A DNA stretch of 64,000 nt, taken from contig CP075496.1 of NCBI GenBank assembly GCA_021613535.1, positions 10,726,001-10,790,000 on the forward strand, written 5' to 3'. Source of the stretch: Adineta vaga. Lineage: Eukaryota; Rotifera. The position numbers and the translations under genes were made by a program. The notes under the pieces are model-generated. The model saw only the letters and a program-made list of their open reading frames with translations, made no database searches and had not been told where the DNA came from. Shown piece after piece: positions 51,901 to 62,156 of this stretch. How positions within the stretch are numbered: position 1 is the first letter of the stretch; every line of letters begins with the position of its first letter.

Positions 51901-52666
51901 ATACGAATGGGTGTGATTGGAGAAGATGTAGCCGGTTCATCTATTGGAATTGGTGGAATCGTTTGTTTAACAGGCTCTGGAATGTTCTCTTCAATTACTG
52001 GTAGAGTTATATCAGAAAACTAAAAAAAAACATTTATTTTTCGTTCGAATTAAAATTGAATAGATATTTACTTGAAAATGAAGAATAATTCGCCAAATTA
52101 ATCCTAATGTCAACTTAGGATTTCCATTAACTAATTCTTCTGGTCGAATATTAACCAAACGAATCTATATAAAAACAATAAATCAATCGGTCAATAAACA
52201 ATCGAAATTCAATTGATCATTACATTATGTTCTTGTTCAAGGCATTGTAGGCACTGTTCAATATTTTGTAGAGCATGAAATTTTGAAGTACCTTTTTCAC
52301 GGGGCTAAAAGAAAACAAATGTTCAAATATAAAATAGAGAATGTTATGTTTTGATTGATAATTTACAATGATTTGATTCGTAAAGATTTCTAATAAGGAA
52401 ATAAGTATATGTCCATCTCTTAAATCAAGAAATAGATCATCAACATGTAAACCATGTCGTTTTGATAAATGAAAATTAATCCATTTTGTAAATGTTTTCT
52501 TTTGTACGGCATCACGTTGATCAGCAACTTTTAAAACACGTCGATCAGCTGGATCCAAAGCAAATACAGATATTGGTTTTTCTAAGATCCAATCTTCATC
52601 ATCAATTTCATCAAAGATATTATTATTATTGTTAATATTCTCTTCATTATCGGCTATCATCTCCAT
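27301..52666 (-). CDS. Spectraplakin (MACF1/dystonin/Short stop family), about 25 kb gene
   Basis: One giant minus-strand gene; the blocks below are its parts. Exon order N to C: CH1-CH2 actin-binding pair (52666-51383), plakin-type helical region (51308-46340), linker exons (46273-43734), plakin-repeat array (43258-37638), 26-residue tandem-repeat exon (35678-34805), spectrin rod (34494-28817), GAS2 microtubule-binding domain (28747-28453) and a Ser/Arg-rich tail (27968-27301). The many boundaries I checked are GT-AG with agreeing phase, except the CH2 exon. Spectraplakins link actin to microtubules and adhesion sites. The plakin repeats between plakin domain and rod match the long isoforms of Short stop, MACF1b and dystonin-b. 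The start is the ATG at 52666, but the exon is open upstream to an acceptor, so an earlier start exon may exist. Confidence 0.9.
28075..28235 (-). CDS. Two candidate in-frame microexons (33 and 42 bases)
   Basis: Within the 484-base intron between the GAR exon (ends 28453) and the tail exon (starts 27968), 28107-28075 and 28235-28194 each have an AG acceptor and GT donor, multiples of three in length, and the phase (1) of the flanking junction. They would add [11 protein letters not shown] and [14 protein letters not shown] to the protein after DPCR. They are probably cassette exons if real. Confidence 0.4.
28453..28747 (-). CDS. Spectraplakin GAS2 (GAR) domain, no EF-hands before it
   Basis: Exons 28747-28628 and 28570-28453. 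Residues [19 protein letters not shown], then [19 protein letters not shown] and [33 protein letters not shown] form a canonical GAR domain, which binds and stabilises microtubules. In other spectraplakins two EF-hands directly precede the [10 protein letters not shown]-like linker. Here the linker follows the last spectrin repeat (exon ending 28817, ...[12 protein letters not shown]) after a 69-base intron, so no EF-hand can be encoded between them. Confidence 0.9.
28817..34494 (-). CDS. Spectraplakin spectrin-repeat rod
   Basis: Exons about 34494-34357, 34298-34181, 34121-33621, 33555-33415, 33123-31893, 31648-31516, 31452-31006, 30948-30673, 30612-29865, 29815-29294 and 29231-28817 encode about 1,500 residues of continuous three-helix-type sequence with conserved Trp positions (for example [48 protein letters not shown]). 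This length corresponds to roughly 14 spectrin repeats. The rod is a flexible spacer between actin and microtubule ends. A Thr/Pro/Ala-rich interruption (about residues read from 31100-31010) breaks it once. Exon boundaries are approximate. Confidence 0.85.
34805..35678 (-). CDS. Spectraplakin exon with a 26-residue acidic tandem repeat
   Basis: An 874-base exon read in phase 0 after a TTGCAG acceptor. After a Ser-rich lead, it consists of about nine tandem copies of a 26-residue (78-base) unit of the form E-S-K-L-D-K-K-Q-x-x-x-D-E-D-x-L-x-x-x-I-P-T-x-S-x-x, with one copy shortened by eight residues. The DNA repeats are similar enough to show recent tandem duplication. The function is unknown; the sequence is probably disordered and highly charged. 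Confidence 0.8.
35815..35832. repeat. (AC)n microsatellite
   Basis: Uninterrupted AC dinucleotides inside a spectraplakin intron. Confidence 0.9.
36049..36226. repeat. Inverted repeat of about 178 bp in intron
   Basis: The 30-base segment 36049-36078 and the reverse complement of 36199-36226 match except for a few positions (left arm TTTACATTCTATTCAGTTGT, right arm ends in GAATAGAATGTAA). It could be a MITE remnant or a foldback. Confidence 0.45.
36372..36489. repeat. Inverted repeat of about 118 bp in intron
   Basis: AGTATCTAAACATTTC at 36372-36387 is perfectly inverted at 36474-36489, with weaker matching beyond both ends. It is similar in size and layout to the neighbouring inverted repeat. 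Confidence 0.45.
36661..36679. repeat. (TA)n microsatellite
   Basis: Uninterrupted TA dinucleotides inside a spectraplakin intron. Confidence 0.9.
37638..43258 (-). CDS. Spectraplakin plakin-repeat array
   Basis: Exons about 43258-41515, 41457-40464, 39709-39066, 39001-37740 and 37676-37638. The protein is built from units of about 38 residues with the pattern of plakin repeats, for example [40 protein letters not shown] and [21 protein letters not shown] estimate some 30-35 units. Two insertions break the array. One, about 41950-41300, is Arg/Pro/Glu-rich and contains PPVPPRP, a possible SH3 ligand, and a Trp-rich acidic segment. The other, about 38170-37690, is a Gly/Ser/Arg-rich tail. Such repeats bind intermediate filaments in vertebrate plakins; what they bind in an invertebrate is open. 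Confidence 0.85.
43734..46273 (-). CDS. Spectraplakin linker exons (poly-Asn and Ser-rich) and first plakin-repeat signs
   Basis: Exon 46273-46052 encodes a linker ending in a run of more than ten Asn and KPG. After a 1.7 kb intron, exon 44356-43734 starts [18 protein letters not shown], like the start of a plakin repeat, continues as a long Ser/Thr/His-rich low-complexity segment, and ends with a plakin-repeat-like unit ([20 protein letters not shown]). The joining phase is 1 on both sides. The long intron (44357-46051) contains short TA-rich runs and no gene that I can support. Confidence 0.75.
46340..51308 (-). CDS. Spectraplakin plakin-domain region (helical repeats)
   Basis: Exons include 51308-51087, 51033-50830, 50765-50638, 50582-50426, 49501-49345, 49291-49116, 47684-47518, 47462-47178, then about 47116-46962, 46915-46826, 46620-46469 and 46415-46340. 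The predicted protein is almost entirely charged, heptad-like helix typical of the spectrin-like repeats of a plakin domain, for example [19 protein letters not shown] and [20 protein letters not shown]. Two exons are different: 50582-50426 has a Pro/Ser-rich part ([10 protein letters not shown]), and 49501-49345 is Gln/Ser-rich with a polyglutamine run. Phases agree through exon 47462-47178; the later boundaries are approximate. This region normally binds membrane or adhesion partners. Confidence 0.8.
47754..48482 (-). CDS. Open frame of 242 residues inside a spectraplakin intron
   Basis: Runs from ATG 48482 to a stop at 47754, within the intron between exons 49291-49116 and 47684-47518, which join each other in phase 0. 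The sequence is Ser/Thr/Arg/His/Gln-rich and probably disordered: [17 protein letters not shown], a serine run, [20 protein letters not shown], and an acidic end. It resembles the disordered unique N-termini of alternative spectraplakin isoforms. It would need an internal donor (for example after SPSPR, phase 0) to join the next exon; otherwise it is a nested single-exon gene. A CT-repeat region with many short ATG-started frames precedes it. Confidence 0.45.
   Translation of the reverse strand: MMQRSFSTSSANYQHFNRPTETTSRFVPIRLENTTTKTTNNDSYLSDTDIHQKTYLQRASSSSSFCSSSSAGSANYRILPVRYSSADRIIEKPAIITANKRGINVRIRFQRPHGCSHHQRHQHHHTEEYEHYRERETTKQEQEQQQHYGSCPVLNQNVSNSKVNLSNQQHPSNINYIETRSIVRGHSNDQLNKKNHSSTILIGRQSSSPSPRVAHTRIKHIPLDTHSMFKPVISRVIQEEEE
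48728..48751. repeat. (CT)n microsatellite
   Basis: CT dinucleotide run upstream of the intronic open frame at 48482; on the minus strand it is a GA run such as is found near some promoters. Confidence 0.9.
49581..49622 (-). CDS. Candidate alternative first exon of spectraplakin
   Basis: ATG at 49622 opens a 14-codon exon ([14 protein letters not shown]) ending at a GTGAGA donor in phase 0. The next exon, 49501-49345, starts in phase 0 and can also be reached from exon 50582-50426. This would give an isoform without CH domains. The about 800 bases upstream (49623-50425) hold no other exon and could be the internal promoter. Confidence 0.5.
51383..52666 (-). CDS. Spectraplakin exons 1-6: CH1-CH2 actin-binding domain, frame conflict in CH2
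   Basis: Exons 52666-52367, 52304-52224, 52164-52072, 52019-51718, 51658-51545 and 51492-51383. CH1 is clear: [48 protein letters not shown], then [20 protein letters not shown] and [12 protein letters not shown] Pro/Ser-rich linker of about 55 residues separates it from CH2 ([38 protein letters not shown], then [16 protein letters not shown] and [20 protein letters not shown]). The 114-base exon 51658-51545 cannot be read through: it enters in one frame and its second half and all later exons need the next frame. This is either a real one-base frameshift or a sequence error. Confidence 0.85.
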
Positions 52667-52676
52667 CTGTATTTCT

Positions 52677-55215
52677 ATCTAGAAGAGGAATAAAAAAGAC
52701 GTCAAATAACCTTGAATAGAAGAAATAAACAACAATAGTGACAGTTGGCACCCAGACAAATGACCGACCTTTCGACCGTTTGTTCATATTCGAAGTGTTT
52801 ATTTTAAATCTTCAATATATGAAACAACGTTCGATTCGTTTACTTGCATCACTTTCTCTTCAAAATTCATCTACATATATGCATATATAGTTTTAACATG
52901 TCTCGTTTTGAAGACAGACATCGTTAGAAGAAAGAGAAGAAAAAAAGAAAAGAACGTATGAGCTGTGTTTATCGTTGTTGGTTCATTCAATCGTCTATGG
53001 CTCAATTCATTTTCAACGAGACTAGTGCCAAGCAAATACAGCGAGGTGGTAGTGGCACTGGTACACACGTGTATGTACATATAGACGATATATAGCCCAT
53101 TATATATGTATGTCTATCCTATGTACAGACGAGACGACGAAGCAAATAAAATCGTGCAGAGAATGAAGCACTTCGACCATAAGATGAATTAAGCCAATAA
53201 GATCAATCCGATTCAGTTGGTGATAACAGATCTTTTCTTTTTATCAATGTCCGATCAATTGTTTTGTCCAAAGCAATGAAGAAGAAGAAAAAAGAAACAG
53301 AAAGTGTCGAAAGATAATGCGATGTTCTACTAGCGAGAGAAGAAAAATAGAAACCATTCAGGTAGAAGATAAATATAACACGAAATCAAGACAATATATT
53401 GGAATATTTCTCTTTGTAATTTATGAAGTTTTCTTTTCGATCAAAGACAAAAGAATGTTTTTAAAGGTTTCCATTAACAACTGATTTTATTCATAAAAAG
53501 TAAAACAAATGTTTTTTTTACGATCTGACTAAATAATCGGAATAAAAAATGATTAATTTTCCATGTTCTATTTATATTTCCACGACAACTATAATTACTA
53601 TATAAACAGAAATTGAAACTTGTCAAGAAGAAATACAAAACTATTCTCGAATAATATGACATGACATAACAATTGAACAAACTCGTTATTTTCTTTTTTT
53701 TTCGACATAAATTAGTAAAAGTATCAAATTTATCAATTGAGATGAAATTTTGAAATTTCTTAATCGTCGATAGTCTCGTTACTTAATCAATACAAATATT
53801 ACTTCTTAGATTTATAATCGAAATTCAATGACATATGTTATCTGTGAAAATATCATATTTATCTTTTAATCGCGACATAAATTTTCTGATTAGGCAAGCT
53901 ATTTGTTTTTCCTTACTTGTTCACCTTGATATTCAACAATGAAAAGAGCAAATAATATTGATATAACAGACGATAAACATATTTTTCTAATAATGTTATG
54001 TAGAAATTCTATTCAACTACTTACTAGAAAATATTCTCGAAGTCTAAGATATGTTGACAGATGTAAATACTTTCTTTTCAACGAATATAATGTTACGGTT
54101 AACAGATAACAAAATAACAAGAACTACTTATTGTCTACAATAACATACAACTTATTCTATAAAATACAGTTTGTTAGTATCGCATGATTATGAATAAGTT
54201 CGCAAATATTCCAATAGTTATATAGACACAAATCATGAATACATACCGGTATTTCCAAACTACTACAATAACATAATGCTGTATTCTCATGTTTTATTTT
54301 ATGATGAATAGTATATGAAATTCCCAAGCGTATTGACCAGAGTCAGGGTTTACTATGAGTTAGTTTTTGAAGTAATTGATTTAGTAATAAAATGATCTTC
54401 TCTTCTATAGAAAAGAAAGAAATCGATTAACATTAGTTCATGCAGAACATTGATTATAAATTATGTTTCAAACAACACAATAAATTTCTTCAAGGTTTAA
54501 ATGACACTAAGGAAAATTATGTAATAAACTTACAACAATGATTAGTTTTCTATAACATCAACAGCTTATCCCCAATGTAAACATCATTGTTTAAGAACAA
54601 GCACATATATATATATATAATATTGAGCATTTCATCACATTGCTAACTCGATTATTTCAAAACACATACACATCATTGCTTAGAAAATCTCTCCTAATCA
54701 AATCTATTCAAGTTAAAAGAACATTCTGTTTCTATTTTTTTCTCTATCTAACTAACTAACAACAACAGGATACGAATGTAATAATATTTATCAGTAAATA
54801 AATTTCTACATGCAATTCACATTCACTCAATCATGCTTAATTCAATCAACGAAAAGCACAATCATGACGAGACACATCGACAAAATAATACATACAGTAG
54901 ACTTGATTAGTGGTAGAAATTAATAATCTGATGTAAAGAAGGGAGAAATTTCCATCACCGGGTATTAGTTAATTAGTAAGAAGTGATCTATAACAAGCAG
55001 AGAAGGCGAGTTGAAAGAAAAAAAAAACAGAATATGAAGAAATAAGCAATGAATGAAAAAGTTTTGCTATTGTTCAACTGTCATACGTTATCGATATTTA
55101 TTTTATTGTTTATTCTTTTCATCTTTATCGACATGTTGTTGTTTTTTTTCTCTGTATGACAAATTAAAATAAAAACAACAAAGACAAAAAAATATCTTCT
55201 TTTTATTTTATTTTC
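52677..55215. other. Intergenic region upstream of spectraplakin
   Basis: About 2.5 kb of AT-rich DNA between the spectraplakin 5' end and the L13a stop, both on the minus strand. It must contain the main spectraplakin promoter and perhaps a non-coding first exon. No open frame or RNA gene is supported. Confidence 0.5.
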
Positions 55216-55957
55216 TTAAAGTTGATAACCATATTTTTGAAGTACGGCAAGATGTTTAGCAACTTGTGGTTTTGATGCTAATTTTTCTTTGGCATTAGTT
55301 TTCAATTTCTTTAATTCACGTTGTCGTAAATAATAATGTTTCGCCTTGATTTTTCTCTTCTTTTCTAATGTGGCAACAACTGTTTGATATTGCCAACCAA
55401 CTTCAGTTGATAAACGACCAAGTTCAGTAAAACGACGACGTGGTTTCAAACGTAATGTACGTAGAGCACTTGGCACAATCATACGTTTCTTTTTATCATA
55501 TGGTGTTGGAATACCTTCAAATGCACGGAGACGAACTAATGCTTGTTTACCACGTTCAGTTTTGTGTGGAACCATACCACGAACGATACGTGTAAAGATT
55601 TTTGATGGTGCACGAAAATGAAATGGACCACGTGCTGGATTGATGTTACAACGTTTACGAAGAAATTCCAGATATTTAAGTTTATTACGATAGAATGATC
55701 CACTGATATTTAGACCTTCACATCGTACAATGACAACATTGTGACCTTGAAGAATGGTTTTAGCTACTGTAGCTGCTAAACGACCAATTAAATGACCACG
55801 ACCATCGATGAGGATTGATTGTGCGCGGAAACCGATTGGTTGCATCTAAAACAAAACAACATTGAAGAATGAACATGAAATCATGAGTTTGCCTTCTTTC
55901 TTTTCAAGAAATAAAGCAACTTACAGCTTTTTTTCGTGCAAGGACCGTTTTTGGCAT
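55216..55957 (-). CDS. RPL13A: Ribosomal protein L13a (uL13)
   Basis: Two exons (55957-55925 and 55845-55216) in phase 0 encode 220 residues of the large-subunit protein uL13, which sits on the surface of the 60S ribosome. Family landmarks: [60 protein letters not shown] and [20 protein letters not shown], followed by [15 protein letters not shown] and a basic C-terminal helix. The first exon holds only [11 protein letters not shown], and a further splice acceptor just upstream (near 55992) suggests a non-coding 5' exon, as is common for ribosomal protein genes. The length is slightly above the usual about 203. Confidence 0.97.
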
Positions 55958-57083
55958 CTTTGATTTAATTCGGTTGATTGAAAACGATTTCTAAAATACA
56001 GTTCAATTAAATATTTCAATGAAAAACAAATCTATATTTAAATCATTCTCAATTCCTTTCAACATGAATCTCTCATCCTAATCTGACCATGAAATGACAT
56101 ATGAAGAGAGAAATACTTTAAACTTCTTTTATCATCTACTTTTTTCATCGTCTATTTAAAAAAAAGTAAACAAAAATAAGAAAACAACATCCATTCTTCT
56201 TCTGATCTTATTGGTTAGTTTTTCACCATACATATAAAATCTACATTGACTAAATTGTTTTTTTAACAGTAGAATAAAAACTTGAAAATTTATTTCAAAT
56301 CTTTGAATAATAATTTCTTAAATGAAATGATATTTGAAAAAAAAGTATCTATTATTATTAGAAAAACTTTTCTTTCTCTTCGAGATTTCATTGAGTGAAT
56401 TCGAGTGACCTCTATTTCAACCAATAGAATAATATTTCTCTTTTTGTCTTGTCTCTCTCTTTCCGATAGAAGACAAATCAGTTGTTAAATTTCCATTTCT
56501 ATGTTATTACGACTGATTTTTTTTGCTTGAACAAATGCTTGTGAGCTTGAAAAAATGTCGATTTTCATTTTTTAACTATATTTTCTAAGCAAAACAAATT
56601 GATCCATATCAGTCAGATGATAAAAACGGCAACATTAGCCTTGATTGACAATATAAAACCTCTATATTCTTATTTTTTTCTCGATTTTATATAATTCTAG
56701 GTACGAATAGTAATTAAATTAAGTTATGGTCTATTCATCTATGTCGATCGAATCTTTACTGACAGTCAAATGGATACTTATTTTTAGTTTTATTATTTCC
56801 AAGTAGGTCATTTATTCGATTGAAATTTATTCTACGGTAAGCAATACTCCTGATTTTGCCTTCATTTATTATAAAATTTTCTCTTTTCTTTATAGAACTA
56901 CGATTGTAATCGATAATAAACATAAAAAATTGGAAATTTTCATCGAAAATATTCTCTAAATTATTTCTAAAAAAAACATATTTGAAAACAGAAACCGACT
57001 TGTCTTTTTACTTGTTCGATTCGAACTTGAATTGCGAATTGTTTATTTTCTAGATAATTTATCCATCTCCAACGTGTCTCATT
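55958..57083. other. Divergent region between L13a and PHF12-like gene
   Basis: About 1.1 kb between two genes transcribed away from each other; both promoters should lie here. A splice acceptor near 57052 on the plus strand suggests a non-coding first exon of the PHF12-like gene. AT-rich, no open frame. Confidence 0.5.
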
Positions 57084-57106
57084 ATGAAAAAATGAACGAT
57101 GAGTAA
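57084..57106 (+). promoter_or_regulatory. Two overlapping upstream open frames before the PHF12-like start
   Basis: ATG at 57084 is followed by two Lys codons and a stop; that TGA (57093-57095) overlaps the next ATG (57092), whose frame ends TAA at 57104-57106, past the main ATG (57099). The arrangement could limit translation of the main frame. Confidence 0.4.
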
Positions 57107-59686
57107 TACAAATGGTTTTCACCCACCATCATCATCGATGGTATACAATGGACCAAATGGTTTGTTCAATATTTTTTTAATATTTTGAATAATAAATATT
57201 TTCTTTCATTGTAGAAACATCAAAACGGTTGCCAAGTACAAGTAGTACAAGTAGTACCAGTAGTAATAGTACAACTACAACAAATAAGCGTTTAAAAGCA
57301 AAACTTCTTGTGTCAACAGTAACTGAGACACGAACAATGAAAAGACATAAAAACAAGAAATCAAAAGGACCGATTGAAACAACTAAAAAACGTCTTAATC
57401 ATAATGATTCGAATAATAATTCAACGAAAAAAGTTACACAATCAACACACTCTCAACATCTTCTAACACATTCAATTATTCATAATCATCAAAAAAAATC
57501 TTCATCCCAAACAGAAAATCTTTCTTCGACAACAAATAAAACTGATCAACGGCAACATCCTCTTCATCATCATCATCATCATCACCATCATCATCATCAT
57601 AATGTTATTAATAATGATCATTGTGATTCTTGTGGAGAACTATACGGTGAAATGATATCCTGTGATACTTGTCCAGCAACATTTCATCTTCTTTGTGCGA
57701 ATCCTCCATTGTCAAGAGAAGATGTACCAAAAGGTTCATATTTCTGTGAAAATTGTCGAACAAAACCCGCTGAAGATGAATTAACAACCAAAGATAAACA
57801 AATGAAAACATTTGTTCAAACATCCAAACCATTTTCATTGGATCCAAAGACGAAATCACATGTCAATGGTTTCAAAAAAAATCCGCAACGAAATTTAACC
57901 CTAGAACAAATTAAAATACCATCAGGTAATTATTCTTCAAAATTTCAACATCGAAACTTGAATGATTCTTCTTTTAGCATCCAATGGTCGATCATTGGTT
58001 CAACCATCTGGTGAAATTAAATTTCGTGCAACAAATAGTACTATAAAACCTAAATTACCATCATCGAATCTCAAACGAAAACGAAATGATTCATCATTAT
58101 CTCCTCCGTCTACAACAAACATAAATAATATTCATTCTGTAAAAATTCCTACAACACAAATCGAAGCATTACGTCGTCTATTACTCTCATGTCGACCAGA
58201 AGAATTTCGTGGACCAGCATTACCATTTGATGAACCAACGTATAATCGTGATAATTATTTTCAAACAAATACATTATCATGGCAAAGATATTGTTTTATA
58301 TGTCGAAAATCTTCAACAAATCATATTCCATCAATTCATTGTGATTATTGTCCTTTAACATATCATTTAGATTGTTTAAATCCACCAATGACATCATTAC
58401 CATCATCAGCAGATAAATGGATGTGTCCAAATCATATCGAACCAATTCTAGATCGATATTTATTACGAAGAAAGAATTTTTCAACAAGTGAACGTGTTAA
58501 AATCTATCAACAATATTCACAAATTGAACATAAAACAATTATACAAGATTTTACATTGATGAGACAGAGAAAATCTCATTTATTATCGAAAACAATCGAT
58601 AATCATCGATTAGAACGTATTGACATTAGTCAAATACCAAAAGTGATTGAAGAATTTTATTTCAATGCAAATATGAACTCAAAACAGATCTGTTTGGATG
58701 AAATTCACGAAGACATCGAAGAAGATGAAAAAGAAAAATGTGTACAGGTAAAGCTTTATGCATGTTTTTAAATAAGGAATCTTTCATTAATTCTACTGTA
58801 GATTTCCATTCCCACTAATGAATCTTCATCGATATATGATCCATGTGTTTGGGATGTTTTACAAGCGATATTAAATCAAACTATTGATGGTCAGAAATAT
58901 GAATTCTCATCAATAGTTGATTCATCGTTATCGATTGAGAATGATCAACTAAAAAGAAGATTCGAAACGAAACAATCGAATATTCTAGATACCATCGATA
59001 GTCTATTAAATGCATTGAATGAATCAAATTATTCAAATGAACAAATAAAAACAACTAATGATGGATTTGCAGCTCTAATTGCTGCAGCTGATTCATGTTC
59101 TAAAGAAGAAAATTCTTCCATAACAATTAAACAAATTCCGTGTGTATTTTCAGCATCAAACTTTACATTATTCATTTTGTTGTTTTTATTTTCTAGAAAT
59201 TCTCTTTCACTTCTAATTGATCTTTCACAATTTCGTTTATCTCATGCAGCTCTAATTCATACACGTACTAAACATGTGATTTATATTCGTAAACAAGTTA
59301 TCTGGTTTGGAGCATCGAAATCGAATGATATTTGTTTGAAAAATTTCAATAATCAACAAACATGTCAATATGTTACAGAAAAACATGCATGTTTATATTA
59401 TGATCGTCGACGTAATATATTTGAATTATTAAATTATAGTGAATATGGAACAATTGTAAATGGTCTTCGATATGGTTTAGGAAATTTATCTGATGATGAA
59501 AGTGATTATGATGACGATGTTGAAAATGATGAGACGAAAAATGAGAATGAAAATTTACAAAAATGTTTTTGTTTAACAACACCAATGTATCATTCAGCAT
59601 GGGATGGACCTGCCCAACTAGAACAAGGAACAGTAGTTCAAATTGGTTGTCATGAATTTCTCTTTTACCGGCATGTTGTCCGATAG
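57099..59686 (+). CDS. PHF12: PHF12-like chromatin protein: two PHD fingers and an FHA domain
   Basis: Exons 57099-57159, 57215-57925, 57978-58747, 58802-59139 and 59197-59686; phases agree and give 789 residues. Residues about 156-200 are a PHD finger with complete zinc ligands (CDSCGELYGEMISCDTCPAT, FHLLC, CENC). A second, diverged PHD finger is at about 362-410 (CFICRKSS, CDYCPLTYHLDCLNPP, WMC). Residues about 640-740 form an FHA-like domain (WFGASKSNDICLKNF, EKHACLYYD, YGTIVNGLRYGLG). Two PHD fingers plus a C-terminal FHA domain are the architecture of PHF12 (Pf1), a Sin3-HDAC complex subunit. The N-terminus is Ser/Thr-rich with a run of 16 His before the first PHD. The intron 59140-59196 is stop-free and was placed by phase and splice signals. 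Confidence 0.85.
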
Positions 59687-62156
59687 TACAAACAATAAAA
59701 ATCAAACAGAATTACATTCTTTTTTCTGTTTGTTTGTTTTCTCTATGTCGTTACTTTTTTGTACATAGTTTACTTGTGAGTTGGCATGTCATTGATAAAG
59801 AACGAAATCATCTCGATGATGAAGTTAAGAATTAACAGCATAGGTGCGCGCTAAGATTCTTTCTCTCTTCTTATTTTTTTTTCGGTTTTCCTCTGTTTTG
59901 TTTCTCTAACGCATTTCATTATATATATATATATATACATAAATATATAGCTTAGTGCCCGTGATCGACATTTGTTCTCATTGTCTATTTTTTTGTGTGT
60001 ATGTTCTACTTTGTTTTTTCTTTCTCTTTATTATGTGTAAAAGTAAAGAACTATGCGCGACTCATCCTACAAATATAATAAGCTTTTCTCTTTTCAATAC
60101 GAGAAAATCAATCATTTCATTATGGTAACAAATAATTCTGTGCAATGTTTCGTACTGATGTCAAAATAGGAAAACATGACAATCTAAAAACTTGTATAGG
60201 CTAATAAATTAAATTACTATAAAAAAGAATATGCAATATGCAATAGAATGAATCTAGATGTTTGAGTGAAGATGTACAACTAAAATAAAAAAGATACATG
60301 GACACTGTTGATTTATTTGATCTATACAATTTGTTAAGGTCGAATCACTGAAAAGAAAATGTCTACTATCGTCATTTACAGTATTCATTAACTCGATACG
60401 CCTTTGGCATAAGTCGTCCTCATCATGTTCAATGATAGGACTGACATAGAAAAAGAAGCGTATCAGATACAATTGAACGACGATAAGATATAACCTTCGA
60501 CTTCTCGTGTAGGATGATCATGTTCAAGGTAGTCATTGGTGAGATTAGTCAAGGTTATCTTTCAAACATCGATGTCGCATTAGTCGACTTCAGTCTTTTA
60601 TGATTGTTCAATGATCCTTAATACGACTAGAGACATTCTACTGATGTTGTTTTTGTCTGATCAATCTTGAATAATCTACGAACACTATTGATTTGCGATC
60701 GATGTGGCACCGTTCATTTATTTATTATCATAATGCACAATTGTTCAATAAAGAGAATAATAGGAGACCAATGTTAAATTTCTTTTTTTTCTTCCTTCTA
60801 TAAAATGACCATACGGCACCTTTTCCTCTTCTCGCCTCAGCATGATATTTTTTTCCATAAAGTGACAAGATACGTAATAAGAGTCGATCCACGTGTTGTT
60901 ATTATTGAAAAGGCGTAGCCAAGTAGGTTAATATACATTCTATTGTTACAATAAATATATGATTTTTGTTTCCAATGTAACGAAAGTTGATAGTCATTGA
61001 TTAAAATTTTTAACAAGCGTGAAGTGAAATCTCTTGCAGTTCCAGTATAAAAAAGTCGTACCTGCTGTGAACTTACCTAAATGATCTGTCTACACGAGCA
61101 TGAATATTGAGGTGTCTCTATTTCCGCACATCATTCTCTCTTTCTCTCCCTCTCTTAAACAATAGACAAAAAAGTTAGTAGTTTTTGTTACTATATAACT
61201 TTTCCTTATATTGTATGTCTGATTGAATGCAGGTGTAGCATGCTATGATTACTGTTTCCTATATCCGAATGTTCATTCATTGTACAATGATGAGTAGGAG
61301 GGCAGAAGGTATCGCGTGTGGAAAGAAAGGAGGAAAAAATGGCTAGACAGACTACTCAAGTGTGAGAACAATGGTGATCACGCTTGTTTCTGCAAGAGAA
61401 TATGTTGTTCACAATCTAATTGTTTCTATCCGTATATAAACTGCGGAAATGAAGACGAAGAAGAAATCATCTGAAAGAAAGATTTCGATTATTGATTTTC
61501 TATCTTAATATATTTCATTAAATTGTTTGTATTGTCAAAGCTGACAATATTCATTCAAGTAGTCGCAGTTTTAAGACGTTCGTTCTTTTTTTGATGATAG
61601 ATATGGATTCGTTTTATCATCATTCTTTGTTCTCTTCTAGAGATGTCAAGTGGCTCTTTGTCAACCGAAAAAATTCTTTTTTTCTTTGTGACATCTGATT
61701 AATACACTTCTTTTCATCGTTTTCTTTTAATCTCATTTCACCTCTCTTGAATTTACACGATTAATTACACAATAACAAATCAATAATGACGAAAGTGTCG
61801 TTTTGATATTGTTAAACAAATAAAAAAAATCTTTATAGCAATAAGCAGTCTTTTACACAAAGAAATCGAGAAAGTTGATTTCATTTCTCTAGATGATGTA
61901 ACGGTTATGCACGTAATTGTTTTGAAAAAAAAAGGGAAACTTATCAGATTCTAATTAAAACAATCTTTCTTTTCTCTCTGTTCTCCAATCAAGCGAACTT
62001 TCCAATTTTTTTCTTTCTTTCCTGTCAACTGATTTTCTCTTCATCGTTCTCCTCTCTCTTTCTGTTTCTCTTTCTCTTATACTTTCCTTCTCATTCTATC
62101 ACACTCATTCATTTTCCATTTTCGTTTCAATCAATACATCGTCATATTCTAAGACA
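59687..62156. other. Intergenic, no gene supported
   Basis: About 2.5 kb with TA runs near 59918-59938. A 72-codon minus-strand frame at 60254-60472 has no recognisable motif. The last 200 bases before 62157 are rich in C and T and probably include the promoter or 5' UTR of the next gene. Confidence 0.5.

Noticed and set aside
60901-60975. tRNA-like start (GCGTAGCCAAGTAGGTTAA)
   Set aside because: The following bases do not form anticodon or T arms and lack a GTTC box; no cloverleaf.
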